DNA of 64,000 bases from positions 62,001-126,000 of the forward strand of contig CATLLJ010000002.1 in NCBI GenBank assembly GCA_950022495.1, read 5' to 3'. Source of the stretch: an uncultured bacterium. Its GTDB lineage: Bacteria; Cyanobacteriota; Vampirovibrionia; Gastranaerophilales; Gastranaerophilaceae. Below are positions 1 to 8,477 of this stretch, piece after piece (the first letter of the stretch is position 1; each line of letters opens with the position of its first letter). The notes under the pieces are model-generated. The model did no database searches. It was given only the letters and a program-made list of their open reading frames with translations, and was not told the DNA's origin. Made by a program: the position numbers and the translations under genes.

Positions 1-1247
1 TTAAAAACATCGTTATCGTTATTATAAATTCGTTCCAAATCTGCAAGAGCAAGTTCACTTGATTGAAGTTTATTATATGCAAGAGCTCTTAAATATAAAA
101 CAGAATTGGAATTTGAAACCCGTTTATTTAATAATTTTGTAGCCCCTGATATTACTGAACCGTAATCCCCATCCATATATTGGGCAATAATTTTGTAATA
201 TGCACTGTTATAATCATTAGTTTTCAAGCGGATAGCGTTGTCAAAATTAGAAACAGCTAAACTAATATCACCCATCTGCAAATAATTTAAACCAATATAA
301 AAATAGTATAAATGACAGTTAGGATTAAGCTCTAATGCATCTTTAAAATATTCAATAGACTTTTTAGCATCCTCTGCAGAAAAACTTTTTTCAGCTCTGT
401 CATAATATATCTGCCCGATGCTTGCAAGAGATTCAAAATCTTGCGGATTATGTTTAAGAGATTTTGCAAAGGCAACTATTGCATCATTTTCCTGTTCCAA
501 ACCAACAAGAGCAACTCCGTTCAAATAATATCCAAGATAATATTCAGGATAATTTGAAATTAAATATTGGCTTTTAAATATTGAATCTCTGTAATTACCT
601 TTTTCAATATCTTCAATAGCACCATAAATATAAGAATCCACACCCTGCGGATTGAGAACTTTGCCATATTTTTGCGGACAATTTATTTGAGCAATTTCAT
701 TTTTCTTCGGCTGCGGCAAATAAATATGTGAGTTATATTCTACAGCTTTTGAATAAGAGGTTTCATATTCGGGTTTATTCTGGGCTTTTTGAGCGTACAT
801 TAAAGCTGCATACAAATTTCCAAGTTCCGGATTTTGAAGCTGTTCCTGTTTATCAGCACCAAGAACCATTGCACTCAAAACTTTTGTTCCGGTAATAAAT
901 TTATCATCATCTGTTTTTAAATTCACTGCAGTCTGGTAATCGTTTTCAGCAAGAGCATATTTTCTTAATGCATAATACGCATCACCGCGAAGTTTATATC
1001 CTTCATATTTTTTAGGTTTAGATTGAATAAAAGCGTCCAAATACACTATCGCAGAATTATAATCTTTATTGGCAATAAGTTCCTCTGCCTTTTCAAAAGC
1101 TTCTTTATTACCTTTTATTTCATCAATAACAGGTGCAGAAAGCTCAACTGATTGAACATCGTCTGCCGCATAAGTTCTATTAGATATACTGCAGGTACCT
1201 AAAACCATCAGCATCATTAATACACATATCTTTTTATTGCTCTTCAT
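1..1247 (-). CDS. Secreted TPR-repeat protein, partial (3' end outside window)
   Basis: The frame is open from an ATG at 1247 to the left edge, giving about 415 residues of an unfinished protein. It begins with a short basic stretch and a hydrophobic segment followed by TYA-AD, a plausible signal peptidase I site (a lipoprotein reading at LGTC is weaker because Thr is unusual before the Cys). The rest is a series of TPR-like helix pairs, for example the stretch around 'GYKLRGDAYYALRKYALAE' and later 'YFYIGLNYLQMGDISLAV'. A GGGG ribosome site lies just upstream of the start. TPR arrays act as protein-binding scaffolds; the partner cannot be read from the sequence. It is divergent from tag. Confidence 0.8.
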   Translation of the reverse strand, partial: MKSNKKICVLMMLMVLGTCSISNRTYAADDVQSVELSAPVIDEIKGNKEAFEKAEELIANKDYNSAIVYLDAFIQSKPKKYEGYKLRGDAYYALRKYALAENDYQTAVNLKTDDDKFITGTKVLSAMVLGADKQEQLQNPELGNLYAALMYAQKAQNKPEYETSYSKAVEYNSHIYLPQPKKNEIAQINCPQKYGKVLNPQGVDSYIYGAIEDIEKGNYRDSIFKSQYLISNYPEYYLGYYLNGVALVGLEQENDAIVAFAKSLKHNPQDFESLASIGQIYYDRAEKSFSAEDAKKSIEYFKDALELNPNCHLYYFYIGLNYLQMGDISLAVSNFDNAIRLKTNDYNSAYYKIIAQYMDGDYGSVISGATKLLNKRVSNSNSVLYLRALAYNKLQSSELALADLERIYNNDNDVF

Positions 1248-1312
1248 ATTTACCCCGTTTAAAACCTAAATCTAACAAAATTATACAATAGAAATATCAA
1301 AATTTGAAGATA

Positions 1313-1341
1313 TTACAAAGTTTTCATATTTAAGCTATTAT
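1313..1341 (+). promoter_or_regulatory. Predicted tag promoter, leaderless geometry
   Basis: TTACAA (1313-1318), a 17-bp spacer and TATTAT (1336-1341) end six bases before the tag ATG. No Shine-Dalgarno sequence lies between, so transcription would start at or next to the start codon. Inferred from spacing only. Confidence 0.5.
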
Positions 1342-1347
1342 AAAAAC

Positions 1348-1890
1348 ATGAAAAGATGCAGCTGGGTAGATGAAAAATCAGAATTATATATAAAATACCA
1401 TGACGAAGAGTGGGGCGTACCAAAATTTGACGACCACGAACTATTTGAACTACTTATTCTCGAAGGGTTTCAAGCCGGATTGTCATGGATTACCGTACTA
1501 AAGAAAAGAGAAGCTTTCCGAAAAGCTTTTGATAATTTTGATGTGCAGAAAGTTGCAGAATATAACGACTCAAAAGTACAAGAATTATTACTGAACAAAG
1601 ATATTATCAGATGCAAAAATAAAATAATTTCAGCAATTAAAAATGCTCAAATTTTCATTAAAATTCAACAGGAATACGGAAGTTTTTCAAAATATATCTG
1701 GAGTTTCACGGATAATAAAATAATAAAAAATACAACCGGAATAACCCCTGTATCAACTCCGTTATCTGATAAAATATCTAAAGATTTGAAAAAACGCGGA
1801 ATGAAATACGTTGGAACTGTAATAATTTATTCCTATCTGCAGGCAGTCGGCATTGTTGATGACCACGAAACTGATTGTTTCCGGTATTAA
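1348..1890 (+). CDS. tag: DNA-3-methyladenine glycosylase I
   Basis: Removes 3-methyladenine from alkylated DNA as the first step of base excision repair in the cytoplasm. The 180 residues match the usual length of the Tag family, and the family pattern is clear: 'RCSWV' at the N-terminus, 'YHDEEWGVP', the helix-hairpin-helix-like 'FQAGLSWITVLKKREAF', and the closing 'DDHETDCFRY'. The four zinc ligands known for Tag correspond here to Cys4, His18, His173 and Cys177, all present. The gene stands alone, divergent from the TPR gene, and has no ribosome binding site; its -10 box is so close that the mRNA is probably leaderless. Confidence 0.95.
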   Translation: MKRCSWVDEKSELYIKYHDEEWGVPKFDDHELFELLILEGFQAGLSWITVLKKREAFRKAFDNFDVQKVAEYNDSKVQELLLNKDIIRCKNKIISAIKNAQIFIKIQQEYGSFSKYIWSFTDNKIIKNTTGITPVSTPLSDKISKDLKKRGMKYVGTVIIYSYLQAVGIVDDHETDCFRY

Positions 1891-2006
1891 TTTGTAAATA
1901 TTGTAAAATTTTGAAATTTAATAGCAAAATTATTTTTCTTTTGATTTAAAATAAACAATGGATATATTCTACGAAATATAAATGTATATAAGAGGAAAAT
2001 CTTTAA

Positions 2007-2546
2007 ATGTCACTAGAAAGTACATTAAAATATATAGGAAAAAATGTTAAACCTTACTGGCCGACTGTAGCAGTAGCTTCCGCAGAACTAGTTTTCCGTC
2101 CTTTATTTACTATGATGGACAAAAAATCTCCGGAAGAAACTAAAAAATATACTGCACTTAGAGAAGGTATTACAGAACTTATCGCAGCACCTACATATCT
2201 TGCATTACCTGTTCTTGCTGCAAAAGCCAGCGGATTATTAAAAATAAAAGATGCAAAAGCTGAAAAAATGGCAAAACACAACTTGCAAATTCTTGGAACA
2301 TGGGTTGCAGCTTTAGTTGTAATTCCGGGTTTATGTTCTGCAGTTGTAAAACCTTTTATGGACAAAATTTATGATAAAAAAGACAAACCGGAAGATAAAA
2401 AATTAGATATTACCTCTAAAACAATAGAAATTGAAACTCCAAAAGTACAAATTTCTCAAACCGGCAATAATGAAATATATCCAAGAAGTGCTCATCAAGT
2501 TAGTATTGCAAACTTTGCCAATACAGGCATGAAGGTAGGAGGTTAA
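2007..2546 (+). CDS. Lineage-type membrane protein, paralogue A
   Basis: A 179-residue protein of unknown function. It has hydrophobic segments near residues 17-37, 58-78 and 95-115 and a polar, lysine-rich C-terminal tail. Around residues 30-55 it reads 'FRPLFTMMDKKSPEETKKY' followed by a second helix. The same layout, R-P-x-F/W then M-D/Y and a KKY/KKF stretch before the next helix, appears in the next gene and more loosely in the 311-residue protein at 39.8 kb, so I treat the three as one family. It has an AGAGGA ribosome site and the following gene starts two bases after its stop, so the two are co-transcribed. No named domain is recognised. Confidence 0.8.
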   Translation: MSLESTLKYIGKNVKPYWPTVAVASAELVFRPLFTMMDKKSPEETKKYTALREGITELIAAPTYLALPVLAAKASGLLKIKDAKAEKMAKHNLQILGTWVAALVVIPGLCSAVVKPFMDKIYDKKDKPEDKKLDITSKTIEIETPKVQISQTGNNEIYPRSAHQVSIANFANTGMKVGG

Positions 2547-2547
2547 T

Positions 2548-3231
2548 ATGAGTATACAAAATATTATATCAAATCCTACATTCTATAATATGACACAGGG
2601 TACTGCAACTCAAATGGGTATCAAAACAGGCTTGAACTCTGTTGCCCGTCCCGGATTTATTTTAATGGACGGAGATATTGACCCGCATACTAAGAAATTC
2701 TCAGCATCAAAAGAATTTTTATATCAAGCAATAAGTTTAGCAATGTATTTGGGAATCATTATTCCTGTTTTCCAAAAAGGTGCTTACTCTTTAGCTCAAA
2801 AACATTTTAAAGATTCTGCGGTATTAAAAGCATTTAACAATCCTGAACAATTTAAAGCCTTCAAAAAATTAACAGATAGCGAAAAAATTCAAAGACTTGC
2901 TGAACTAAGTAAAAAAGTTATAAGCAATCCTGAAGAATTCCGTGCATTTAAAAAATTAACACCGGAACAAAGAACAGAAGAAATTGCTAAATTAAAAGCA
3001 AAATCACAATCTTCAGACGTATTTACACGTAAAAACATAACTGAAGAAGATGAAGCTCTAGCAAACGGAATTGTTGAAACAAGTTCATTACTGGGAACAG
3101 TTATTGGACTTGCAATTGTTGCTCCGTTGACAGCTACAAAACTTATCCACCCGATACTAAAAGGAATTGGATTGGATAAAGATAAAAAAGCACCGGAACA
3201 ACCTGTTCAGCAGCTTAATCAGCAGGCATAA
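2548..3231 (+). CDS. Lineage-type membrane protein, paralogue B, with internal repeat
   Basis: A 227-residue relative of the gene just upstream: 'VARPGFILMD' and 'TKKFSASKEF' are followed by a hydrophobic helix, and a second hydrophobic segment lies near residues 175-200. Between them is an insert of about 70 charged residues absent from paralogue A. The insert holds two copies of a roughly 28-residue unit (NPEQFKAFKKLTDSEKIQRL and NPEEFRAFKKLTPEQRTEEI), an obvious tandem duplication. A TAGGAGG ribosome site overlaps the end of the preceding gene, consistent with one operon. Function is unknown. It ends two bases from the convergent pilin-like gene. Confidence 0.8.
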   Translation: MSIQNIISNPTFYNMTQGTATQMGIKTGLNSVARPGFILMDGDIDPHTKKFSASKEFLYQAISLAMYLGIIIPVFQKGAYSLAQKHFKDSAVLKAFNNPEQFKAFKKLTDSEKIQRLAELSKKVISNPEEFRAFKKLTPEQRTEEIAKLKAKSQSSDVFTRKNITEEDEALANGIVETSSLLGTVIGLAIVAPLTATKLIHPILKGIGLDKDKKAPEQPVQQLNQQA

Positions 3232-3233
3232 AT

Positions 3234-4039
3234 TTATTTTAGATAATTAAACCAGTAACTTCCTGCACCTTCCGGATTTTTATCGTTCAATGCGAAATGA
3301 GCACAGGTATGAGTAACACCTGTAGTCTCATAACTGCAATATTTAGCGATTTCTTCATCATCTGTCAGTTGTCTGGTCAAAGTATTCCAAGATGAACCTT
3401 TATATGGAACAACAGCATTTGTTTCGGTAAATACAAAAACAAACCTATCATAACCCCACCTATTAGGTTTATCTATCCCGTTTGTATCAATACAGATTTT
3501 TGGACCGAAATCAAAACCATAAACTGCAGCCATATCATCTAATGAATACAATCTTCCGACCATATCCGTATAAATAACAGATTGATCGCAAGGATATTGT
3601 CCCGTAGTAAGACCGGCCAAATTTAGATTTATTATATTGTTATTTCTATCAAAAACTGAAGGAGTTAAATTGCTATCGGTCGCACCTTTATAATAAGACA
3701 TAAACTTATGTAAGGATGCTGTCGAATTCCATGTACCAGAATATAATGTATCTTGATAATCCTTAAACGGAATATCCTCATAGGCGTAGAATGCTCTGGC
3801 TGCCCTGTTTAATTCCGCATAAGCTTTAAAAAATTGTGATTTTAATTTCTGCTTAGTCAAATGAGACATCAAATTCGGCATTGTTATAGCCGCAACAACT
3901 CCAATAATTCCAAGAGTAATCAACACTTCTGCAAGAGTAAAACCTGCTGCAGAAAAATTAAATCGTCCAAAAGCAAGAGAGAGAAGCTTTAAAGGGTTAC
4001 CCCCCCCCCGAATTTCACGTTATTCTTGAATTTCAACAT
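3234..4039 (-). pseudogene. Type IV pilin-like gene, out of frame at a poly-G tract (possible phase-OFF allele)
   Basis: The body of a type IV prepilin. After the leader comes G|FTLAEVLITLGIIG, the prepilin peptidase site with Glu5, then the hydrophobic helix 'VVAAITMPNL' and a soluble domain with several cysteines. The only good start is the ATG at 4039, which has AGAGGAG seven bases upstream. Translation from it passes through a run of ten G and stops after 16 codons. With eight or eleven G the frame continues through '...NPLKLLSLAFGRFNFSAAG' into the pilin, giving about 267-268 residues. So this copy is either switched off by slipped-strand mispairing or carries a sequencing error. The pilin segment alone could only start at a TTG at 3926, inside the conserved helix and past the cleavage site, which is implausible. 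Confidence 0.75.
4000..4009 (-). repeat. Poly-G tract of ten in pilin leader codons
   Basis: Ten consecutive G on the coding strand, placed between the start codon and the prepilin cleavage site. It is the only long G/C homopolymer I saw in this AT-rich window. Its length sets the reading frame of the pilin gene: 8 or 11 is in frame, 10 is not. Confidence 0.95.
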
Positions 4040-4101
4040 AATTCATCTCCTCTTATAACTTATAAAAAGTATAATATATTTTTCATATCTTTGCAAATAG
4101 T

Positions 4102-5667
4102 TTAATTATTTTTTACGTGTTTTTTAATAATTCTGCCGCGTTCTTCAATACGTTTTTGATGATAACCATACAATGCGTAAATCAACACACCAACCACAAG
4201 CCATAATAAGAAATATATTGAAGAAGTTTTTAAAGTCTTTAATGAGAATATAATCAATACGCCGCAGATTGAAATTCCCGCAATAGGGAACCACGGGCAG
4301 AACGGAACTTTAAACGGTCTATGTCTATTAGGTTCAGTTTCTCTCAAAATCAGAACAGCTAGACAAATAATTACAAACGATGTAAATGTTCCGAAATTAC
4401 AAAGTGCAGCTGAAATGTTCAAGTCCATAAACAATCCGCACAAAATTACAACTAAACCTGAAATCCATGTCATTACATGCGGAGTTTTAAATTTTTTATG
4501 AATTGCTCTCCAGGATCTTGGCAAAAATCTGTCACGGCTGATTGCATATAAAATTCTTGTTGTTCCTAACTGATAAATTAAAAGAACAGAAGTCAATGCA
4601 CACAATGCACCAATTGCAATAAATTTTGCAAACCAATCCCACTTTTCACCAATAGAACTCATAGCATCAGCAATAGGAGCATTAACATTTATCATATCAA
4701 CCGGAACAATCCCCGTCAATACAAGAGCAACACAAACATACATAACTGTACAAATGATAAGTGTCCCAATAATTGCAATAGGCAAATCCCTTTGAGGATT
4801 TTCAGTTTCTTCTGCAGTTGTAGATATCGCATCAAAACCTACATAAGCAAAGAAAATTAAAAATGCACCCATCATAATTCCCTGAATAGGATGAGCAACA
4901 GGAATAAACGGATGCCAATTACCTTGATCAACATAATGAGAACCTACTAATATGAATGACAAAATCATAAACATATTAACACCAACCATAATGGTTGCAA
5001 CTTTTGTAGATTCCTTAACTCCACGAACTAGCAGCATAGTTAATACAAGAACAATTGCAATCGCAGGTACGTTTATTGAAATCGGAATATGCCCGAATAA
5101 ATACGGGATTTTATCGTGAATATCCCAGCCGTAAGCTTTACACATTTCAGACATAGTTTTATAGTCATATCTTAGCCACAGAGGGAAATTACAAACCCAA
5201 GCAGGAAGAACATGTTTAAATCCACCTACAAAATGAATAAAATAACCTGACCACGCACTTGCAACAGTAATATTACCGATAGCATACTCAAGCATCAGAA
5301 TCCATCCGACCATCCATGCCATAAATTCACCCATTGTAGCATAGGTATAAGTATATGCACTACCCGCAACAGGTATCATTGCGGCAATTTCAGAGTAACA
5401 TAAAGCAGGTACAATACACGCAACCGCAGCTAAAACCATTGAAATTACAATAGCCGGACCCGCACCTACACTTTCAGAACTTCCGACAATGGCTGTTCCG
5501 ATAATAGTAAAGATTCCTGTACCAACAACGGCACCAATACCAATTACAATAAGGTCAAATACGTTTAATGTTTTTTTTAATTCAGAACGTTTGCTTGTAG
5601 CTAGCAAATCATCCATACTTCTTCTCTTAAATATATTCCGGCAAATTTGTTGTAAATCAATACTCAT
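4102..5667 (-). CDS. APC-family amino acid permease (CAT-like), second of a tandem pair
   Basis: A 521-residue inner-membrane transporter of the APC superfamily, most like the bacterial cationic-amino-acid-transporter group (YfnA type). Family marks include 'LIVIGIGAVVGTGIFTIIG' in the first helix (the backbone-binding G-x-G region), 'YSEIAAMIPVAGSAYTYTY', and 'FFAYVGFDAISTTAEETENP', followed by about a dozen hydrophobic segments. Substrate cannot be fixed from sequence. It starts two bases after the stop of its upstream paralogue, without a clear ribosome site of its own, so it is probably translated by coupling. The pair looks like a tandem duplication with strong similarity throughout. Confidence 0.9.
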   Translation of the reverse strand: MSIDLQQICRNIFKRRSMDDLLATSKRSELKKTLNVFDLIVIGIGAVVGTGIFTIIGTAIVGSSESVGAGPAIVISMVLAAVACIVPALCYSEIAAMIPVAGSAYTYTYATMGEFMAWMVGWILMLEYAIGNITVASAWSGYFIHFVGGFKHVLPAWVCNFPLWLRYDYKTMSEMCKAYGWDIHDKIPYLFGHIPISINVPAIAIVLVLTMLLVRGVKESTKVATIMVGVNMFMILSFILVGSHYVDQGNWHPFIPVAHPIQGIMMGAFLIFFAYVGFDAISTTAEETENPQRDLPIAIIGTLIICTVMYVCVALVLTGIVPVDMINVNAPIADAMSSIGEKWDWFAKFIAIGALCALTSVLLIYQLGTTRILYAISRDRFLPRSWRAIHKKFKTPHVMTWISGLVVILCGLFMDLNISAALCNFGTFTSFVIICLAVLILRETEPNRHRPFKVPFCPWFPIAGISICGVLIIFSLKTLKTSSIYFLLWLVVGVLIYALYGYHQKRIEERGRIIKKHVKNN

Positions 5668-5669
5668 CT

Positions 5670-7268
5670 TTATTTAATTACTTCCTGTTCAATATCTTTT
5701 CCATGCACAAGTTCTTTGTGAATTCTGTTTTCGTTATTTCTATTTTTGATAAATCCATATAGTAAGTAAATTACCGCACCAATTCCAAGCCATACAGGAA
5801 ATAACAATGCTGAACTGCCGGCCTGTGCTGATTTATAAATCATTAAACCACCGCAACATAATATACCTAAAGAAGGCAATAAAGGTGAAAATGGAACTCT
5901 AAATGGTCTAGGTCTATCAGGATCAGTATGTCTTAAGATAAGAACCGCAACACATACAATTATAAAAGATGTGAATGTTCCATAGTTACAAAGTTCAGCC
6001 GCAACATCCAAATTTAGAGTTAAAATACCAACAACTGCAAGTATTCCAACAGTCCATGTTAATAATGCAGGAGTGTGGAATTTTGGATGTAGTTTTTGAA
6101 ATCTTTTTGATATGAAATGGTCACGGCTCATTGCAAACAATATTCTTGTTGCAGCCATTTCCAAAACCAATAGTACAGATGTCAAACCAGCCAACGAACC
6201 AATAGAAATCAAACCTGCTGCCCAATTTTGTTTTGCCATCATCATACAATAAGCCATTGGGGCTTTTAAAAAGTCTAAAGGCACCGGACCGCTTGTTTTC
6301 TGCATACCCGTTAAAACTAAGGCTACAAGTACATAAACAATCGTAGTTATTAATAAAGAACCAATAATACCAACCGGCAAATCTTTTTGAGGATTTTTAC
6401 ATTCTTCGGCAGCTGTAGCCAGAGCATCAAAACCAATGTATGCAAAGAATATTAAAAATGCACCTGCAAAAATTCCCTCAGCACCATGAGGTGCAAAAGG
6501 TGTCCAGTTAGAAGGGGTAACAAAAAATGCACCTGCAATAATGAATAATGCGATAACTGCAAGTTTTATAAATACCATCACACCTGCCATTTTTGTTGAA
6601 TCTTTAGTACCTTTAACCAAAATTGCAGTTGTTAACAATACCATAATAATAGCCGGCAAATTTATACATATTGGAACACCGAAAAGTGTTGGAACATGTA
6701 TACTTGGATCTTCTGCAACCAATTTTGATACTGTGAATACATCGTTTGATAACCAAACCGGAGGATGAGCAAGCCATGCCGGAAGAACTTTATCAAACCC
6801 TGCCATAAATTGCACAAAATGATTTGACCATGCACATGCAACAGCAATAAAACCGATTGCATATTCAAGCATCAAAACCCATCCTACCATCCACGCAGCA
6901 AATTCACCAAGTGTTGCAAATGTGTATGTATAAGCACCACCTGCAACAGGTATCATTGTTGCAAATTCTGAATAGCATAATGCTGAAAAAATACAAGCAA
7001 TAGCCGCAATTACCATTGAGACAACCAGTGCAGGTCCGGCACCGACACTTGAACCGTCAGCACTGCCTGCTGCCGCGATACCAACAACTGCAAAAATACC
7101 CGATCCGATAATTGCACCTACACCTAAAATAATTAAATCCCAGACTCCAAGAGTTTTTTCCAAACCTTGTTCTTTTGCTTCTGCAAGCATTTCGTCAGGA
7201 GCTTTAATTCTTGTGATGTGTCTTAAAAAACTTCTGGTAAAAGTTGCTCTGTTAAATTTTTCAGCCAT
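5670..7268 (-). CDS. APC-family amino acid permease (CAT-like), first of a tandem pair
   Basis: A 532-residue APC permease with the same signatures as its downstream neighbour: 'LGVGAIIGSGIFAVVG', 'YSEFATMIPVAGGAYTYTF' and 'FFAYIGFDALATAAEECKNP'. It is predicted to import amino acids or polyamines by ion coupling in the inner membrane. An AAGGAAATTAA stretch precedes the ATG at 7268. Compared with the second copy it has a longer N-terminal cytoplasmic tail and a longer charged C-terminus. It lies 125 bases downstream of glyQ in the same direction, so the three may share a transcript, although the gap could hold its own promoter. Confidence 0.9.
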   Translation of the reverse strand: MAEKFNRATFTRSFLRHITRIKAPDEMLAEAKEQGLEKTLGVWDLIILGVGAIIGSGIFAVVGIAAAGSADGSSVGAGPALVVSMVIAAIACIFSALCYSEFATMIPVAGGAYTYTFATLGEFAAWMVGWVLMLEYAIGFIAVACAWSNHFVQFMAGFDKVLPAWLAHPPVWLSNDVFTVSKLVAEDPSIHVPTLFGVPICINLPAIIMVLLTTAILVKGTKDSTKMAGVMVFIKLAVIALFIIAGAFFVTPSNWTPFAPHGAEGIFAGAFLIFFAYIGFDALATAAEECKNPQKDLPVGIIGSLLITTIVYVLVALVLTGMQKTSGPVPLDFLKAPMAYCMMMAKQNWAAGLISIGSLAGLTSVLLVLEMAATRILFAMSRDHFISKRFQKLHPKFHTPALLTWTVGILAVVGILTLNLDVAAELCNYGTFTSFIIVCVAVLILRHTDPDRPRPFRVPFSPLLPSLGILCCGGLMIYKSAQAGSSALLFPVWLGIGAVIYLLYGFIKNRNNENRIHKELVHGKDIEQEVIK

Positions 7269-7393
7269 TTAATTTCCTTATATTTTTAGGGCTTTCACCC
7301 ACGTACAATTTTATATCTACAGTCATTATGAGCCTATTGGGTAAAAATCTATTAATTAGACTCACACATGACTACATATTATTATTTACCCCT

Positions 7394-8272
7394 TTATCCC
7401 TTTTTGCAAAGAGGGAAACCTAAGGCTTCACGCTGCTCAACATAAAGTCTTGCAACAGCAGATGCCATAGTTCTAACTCTGCCAATAAAGTTGTTCCTTT
7501 CGTCTTTACTGATTACACCGTGTGCATCCAGCAGGTTAAATGTATGTGAACATTTCAAAACATAATCATAAGCCGGCAATACTAATTTTGCTTCTAAACA
7601 ATTGTCAACTTCTTTTTGATACAAATCAAACATTTTAAATAATGATTCGGTATCAGAAACTTCAAAATTATATTTTGATTGTTCGATTTCATTCTGAAGG
7701 TAAATGTCGCCATATTTCAATTCATCATTCCAAAGAATATCATATACAGATTCTTTATTTTGAAGATACATTGCAATACGTTCCAAACCGTAAGTAAGTT
7801 CTAATGCTACAGGTTTAACTTCAACACCGCCGACTTGTTGGAAATAAGTAAATTGTGTGATTTCCATACCATCAAGCCAAACTTCCCAGCCCACACCTGC
7901 AGCACCGAGAGTTGGAGATTCCCAGTTGTCTTCAACAAAACGAACATCATGTTCTTTTAAATTAATACCCATTGCTTCCAAACTTTTCAAATAAAGTTCC
8001 TGAGCATTATCAGGTGACGGCTTCAAGATAACTTGAAACTGAAAATAATGTCCCAATCTATTCGGGTTTTCACCATATCTTGCATCGGTCGGTCTTCTGC
8101 AAGGTTCAATCATTGCAGTATTCCAAGGTTCCGGACCTAATGAACGCAAGAAGGTTGCAGGGTTCATTGTTGAAGCCCCTTTTTCTATATCGTACGGTTG
8201 TTGAATTATACATCCGTAATCTGACCAAAATTTTTGTAAATTAAAAACTAGTTCTTGAAAATTTAATGCCAT
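7394..8272 (-). CDS. glyQ: Glycyl-tRNA synthetase alpha subunit
   Basis: The catalytic subunit of the bacterial alpha2beta2-type glycyl-tRNA synthetase, which charges tRNA-Gly. Characteristic stretches are '[20 protein letters not shown]', '[15 protein letters not shown]', '[15 protein letters not shown]' and '[16 protein letters not shown]', in the order and overall length (about 292 residues) usual for GlyQ. I start at the internal ATG at 8272 (MALNFQEL), which has GGA seven bases upstream, rather than the ATG at 8284, which has none. The beta subunit gene glyS, often adjacent, is not in the window, so it must lie elsewhere. Confidence 0.95.
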   Translation of the reverse strand: MALNFQELVFNLQKFWSDYGCIIQQPYDIEKGASTMNPATFLRSLGPEPWNTAMIEPCRRPTDARYGENPNRLGHYFQFQVILKPSPDNAQELYLKSLEAMGINLKEHDVRFVEDNWESPTLGAAGVGWEVWLDGMEITQFTYFQQVGGVEVKPVALELTYGLERIAMYLQNKESVYDILWNDELKYGDIYLQNEIEQSKYNFEVSDTESLFKMFDLYQKEVDNCLEAKLVLPAYDYVLKCSHTFNLLDAHGVISKDERNNFIGRVRTMASAVARLYVEQREALGFPLCKKG

Positions 8273-8351
8273 AACATATTCCAATATTGTACTAACTACA
8301 CTCGTTTCTTTATAGTATTACCAACATAGTACAATTTCAAGAATTTTGTAA

Positions 8352-8381
8352 ATATTGTTAAATTTATATTTGTAACAATAT
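8352..8381. repeat. Inverted repeat in glyQ / 629-aa gene divergent region
   Basis: ATATTGTTA (8352-8360) and TAACAATAT (8373-8381) form a perfect 9-bp inverted repeat with a 12-base spacer between two divergent genes. It could be an operator or a chance AT-rich hairpin. Confidence 0.35.
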
Positions 8382-8477
8382 CTTAACAAAGCTAACCTTA
8401 AACCTAAAGTTTAAACACATAAATGCCGACAAAAGAAGTAAGCAAGGAAAACCATAACTGAAAGGATTACGAAAACA

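Noticed and set aside
4102-7268. Second APC gene as a frameshifted copy
   Set aside because: Both frames are complete, with all transmembrane segments; it is a tandem paralogue.
7269-7393. Riboswitch or T-box ahead of the amino acid permeases
   Set aside because: There is an imperfect hairpin (TGAGCCTA / TTAGACTCA), but no T-box sequence, specifier or terminator with T run could be recognised.
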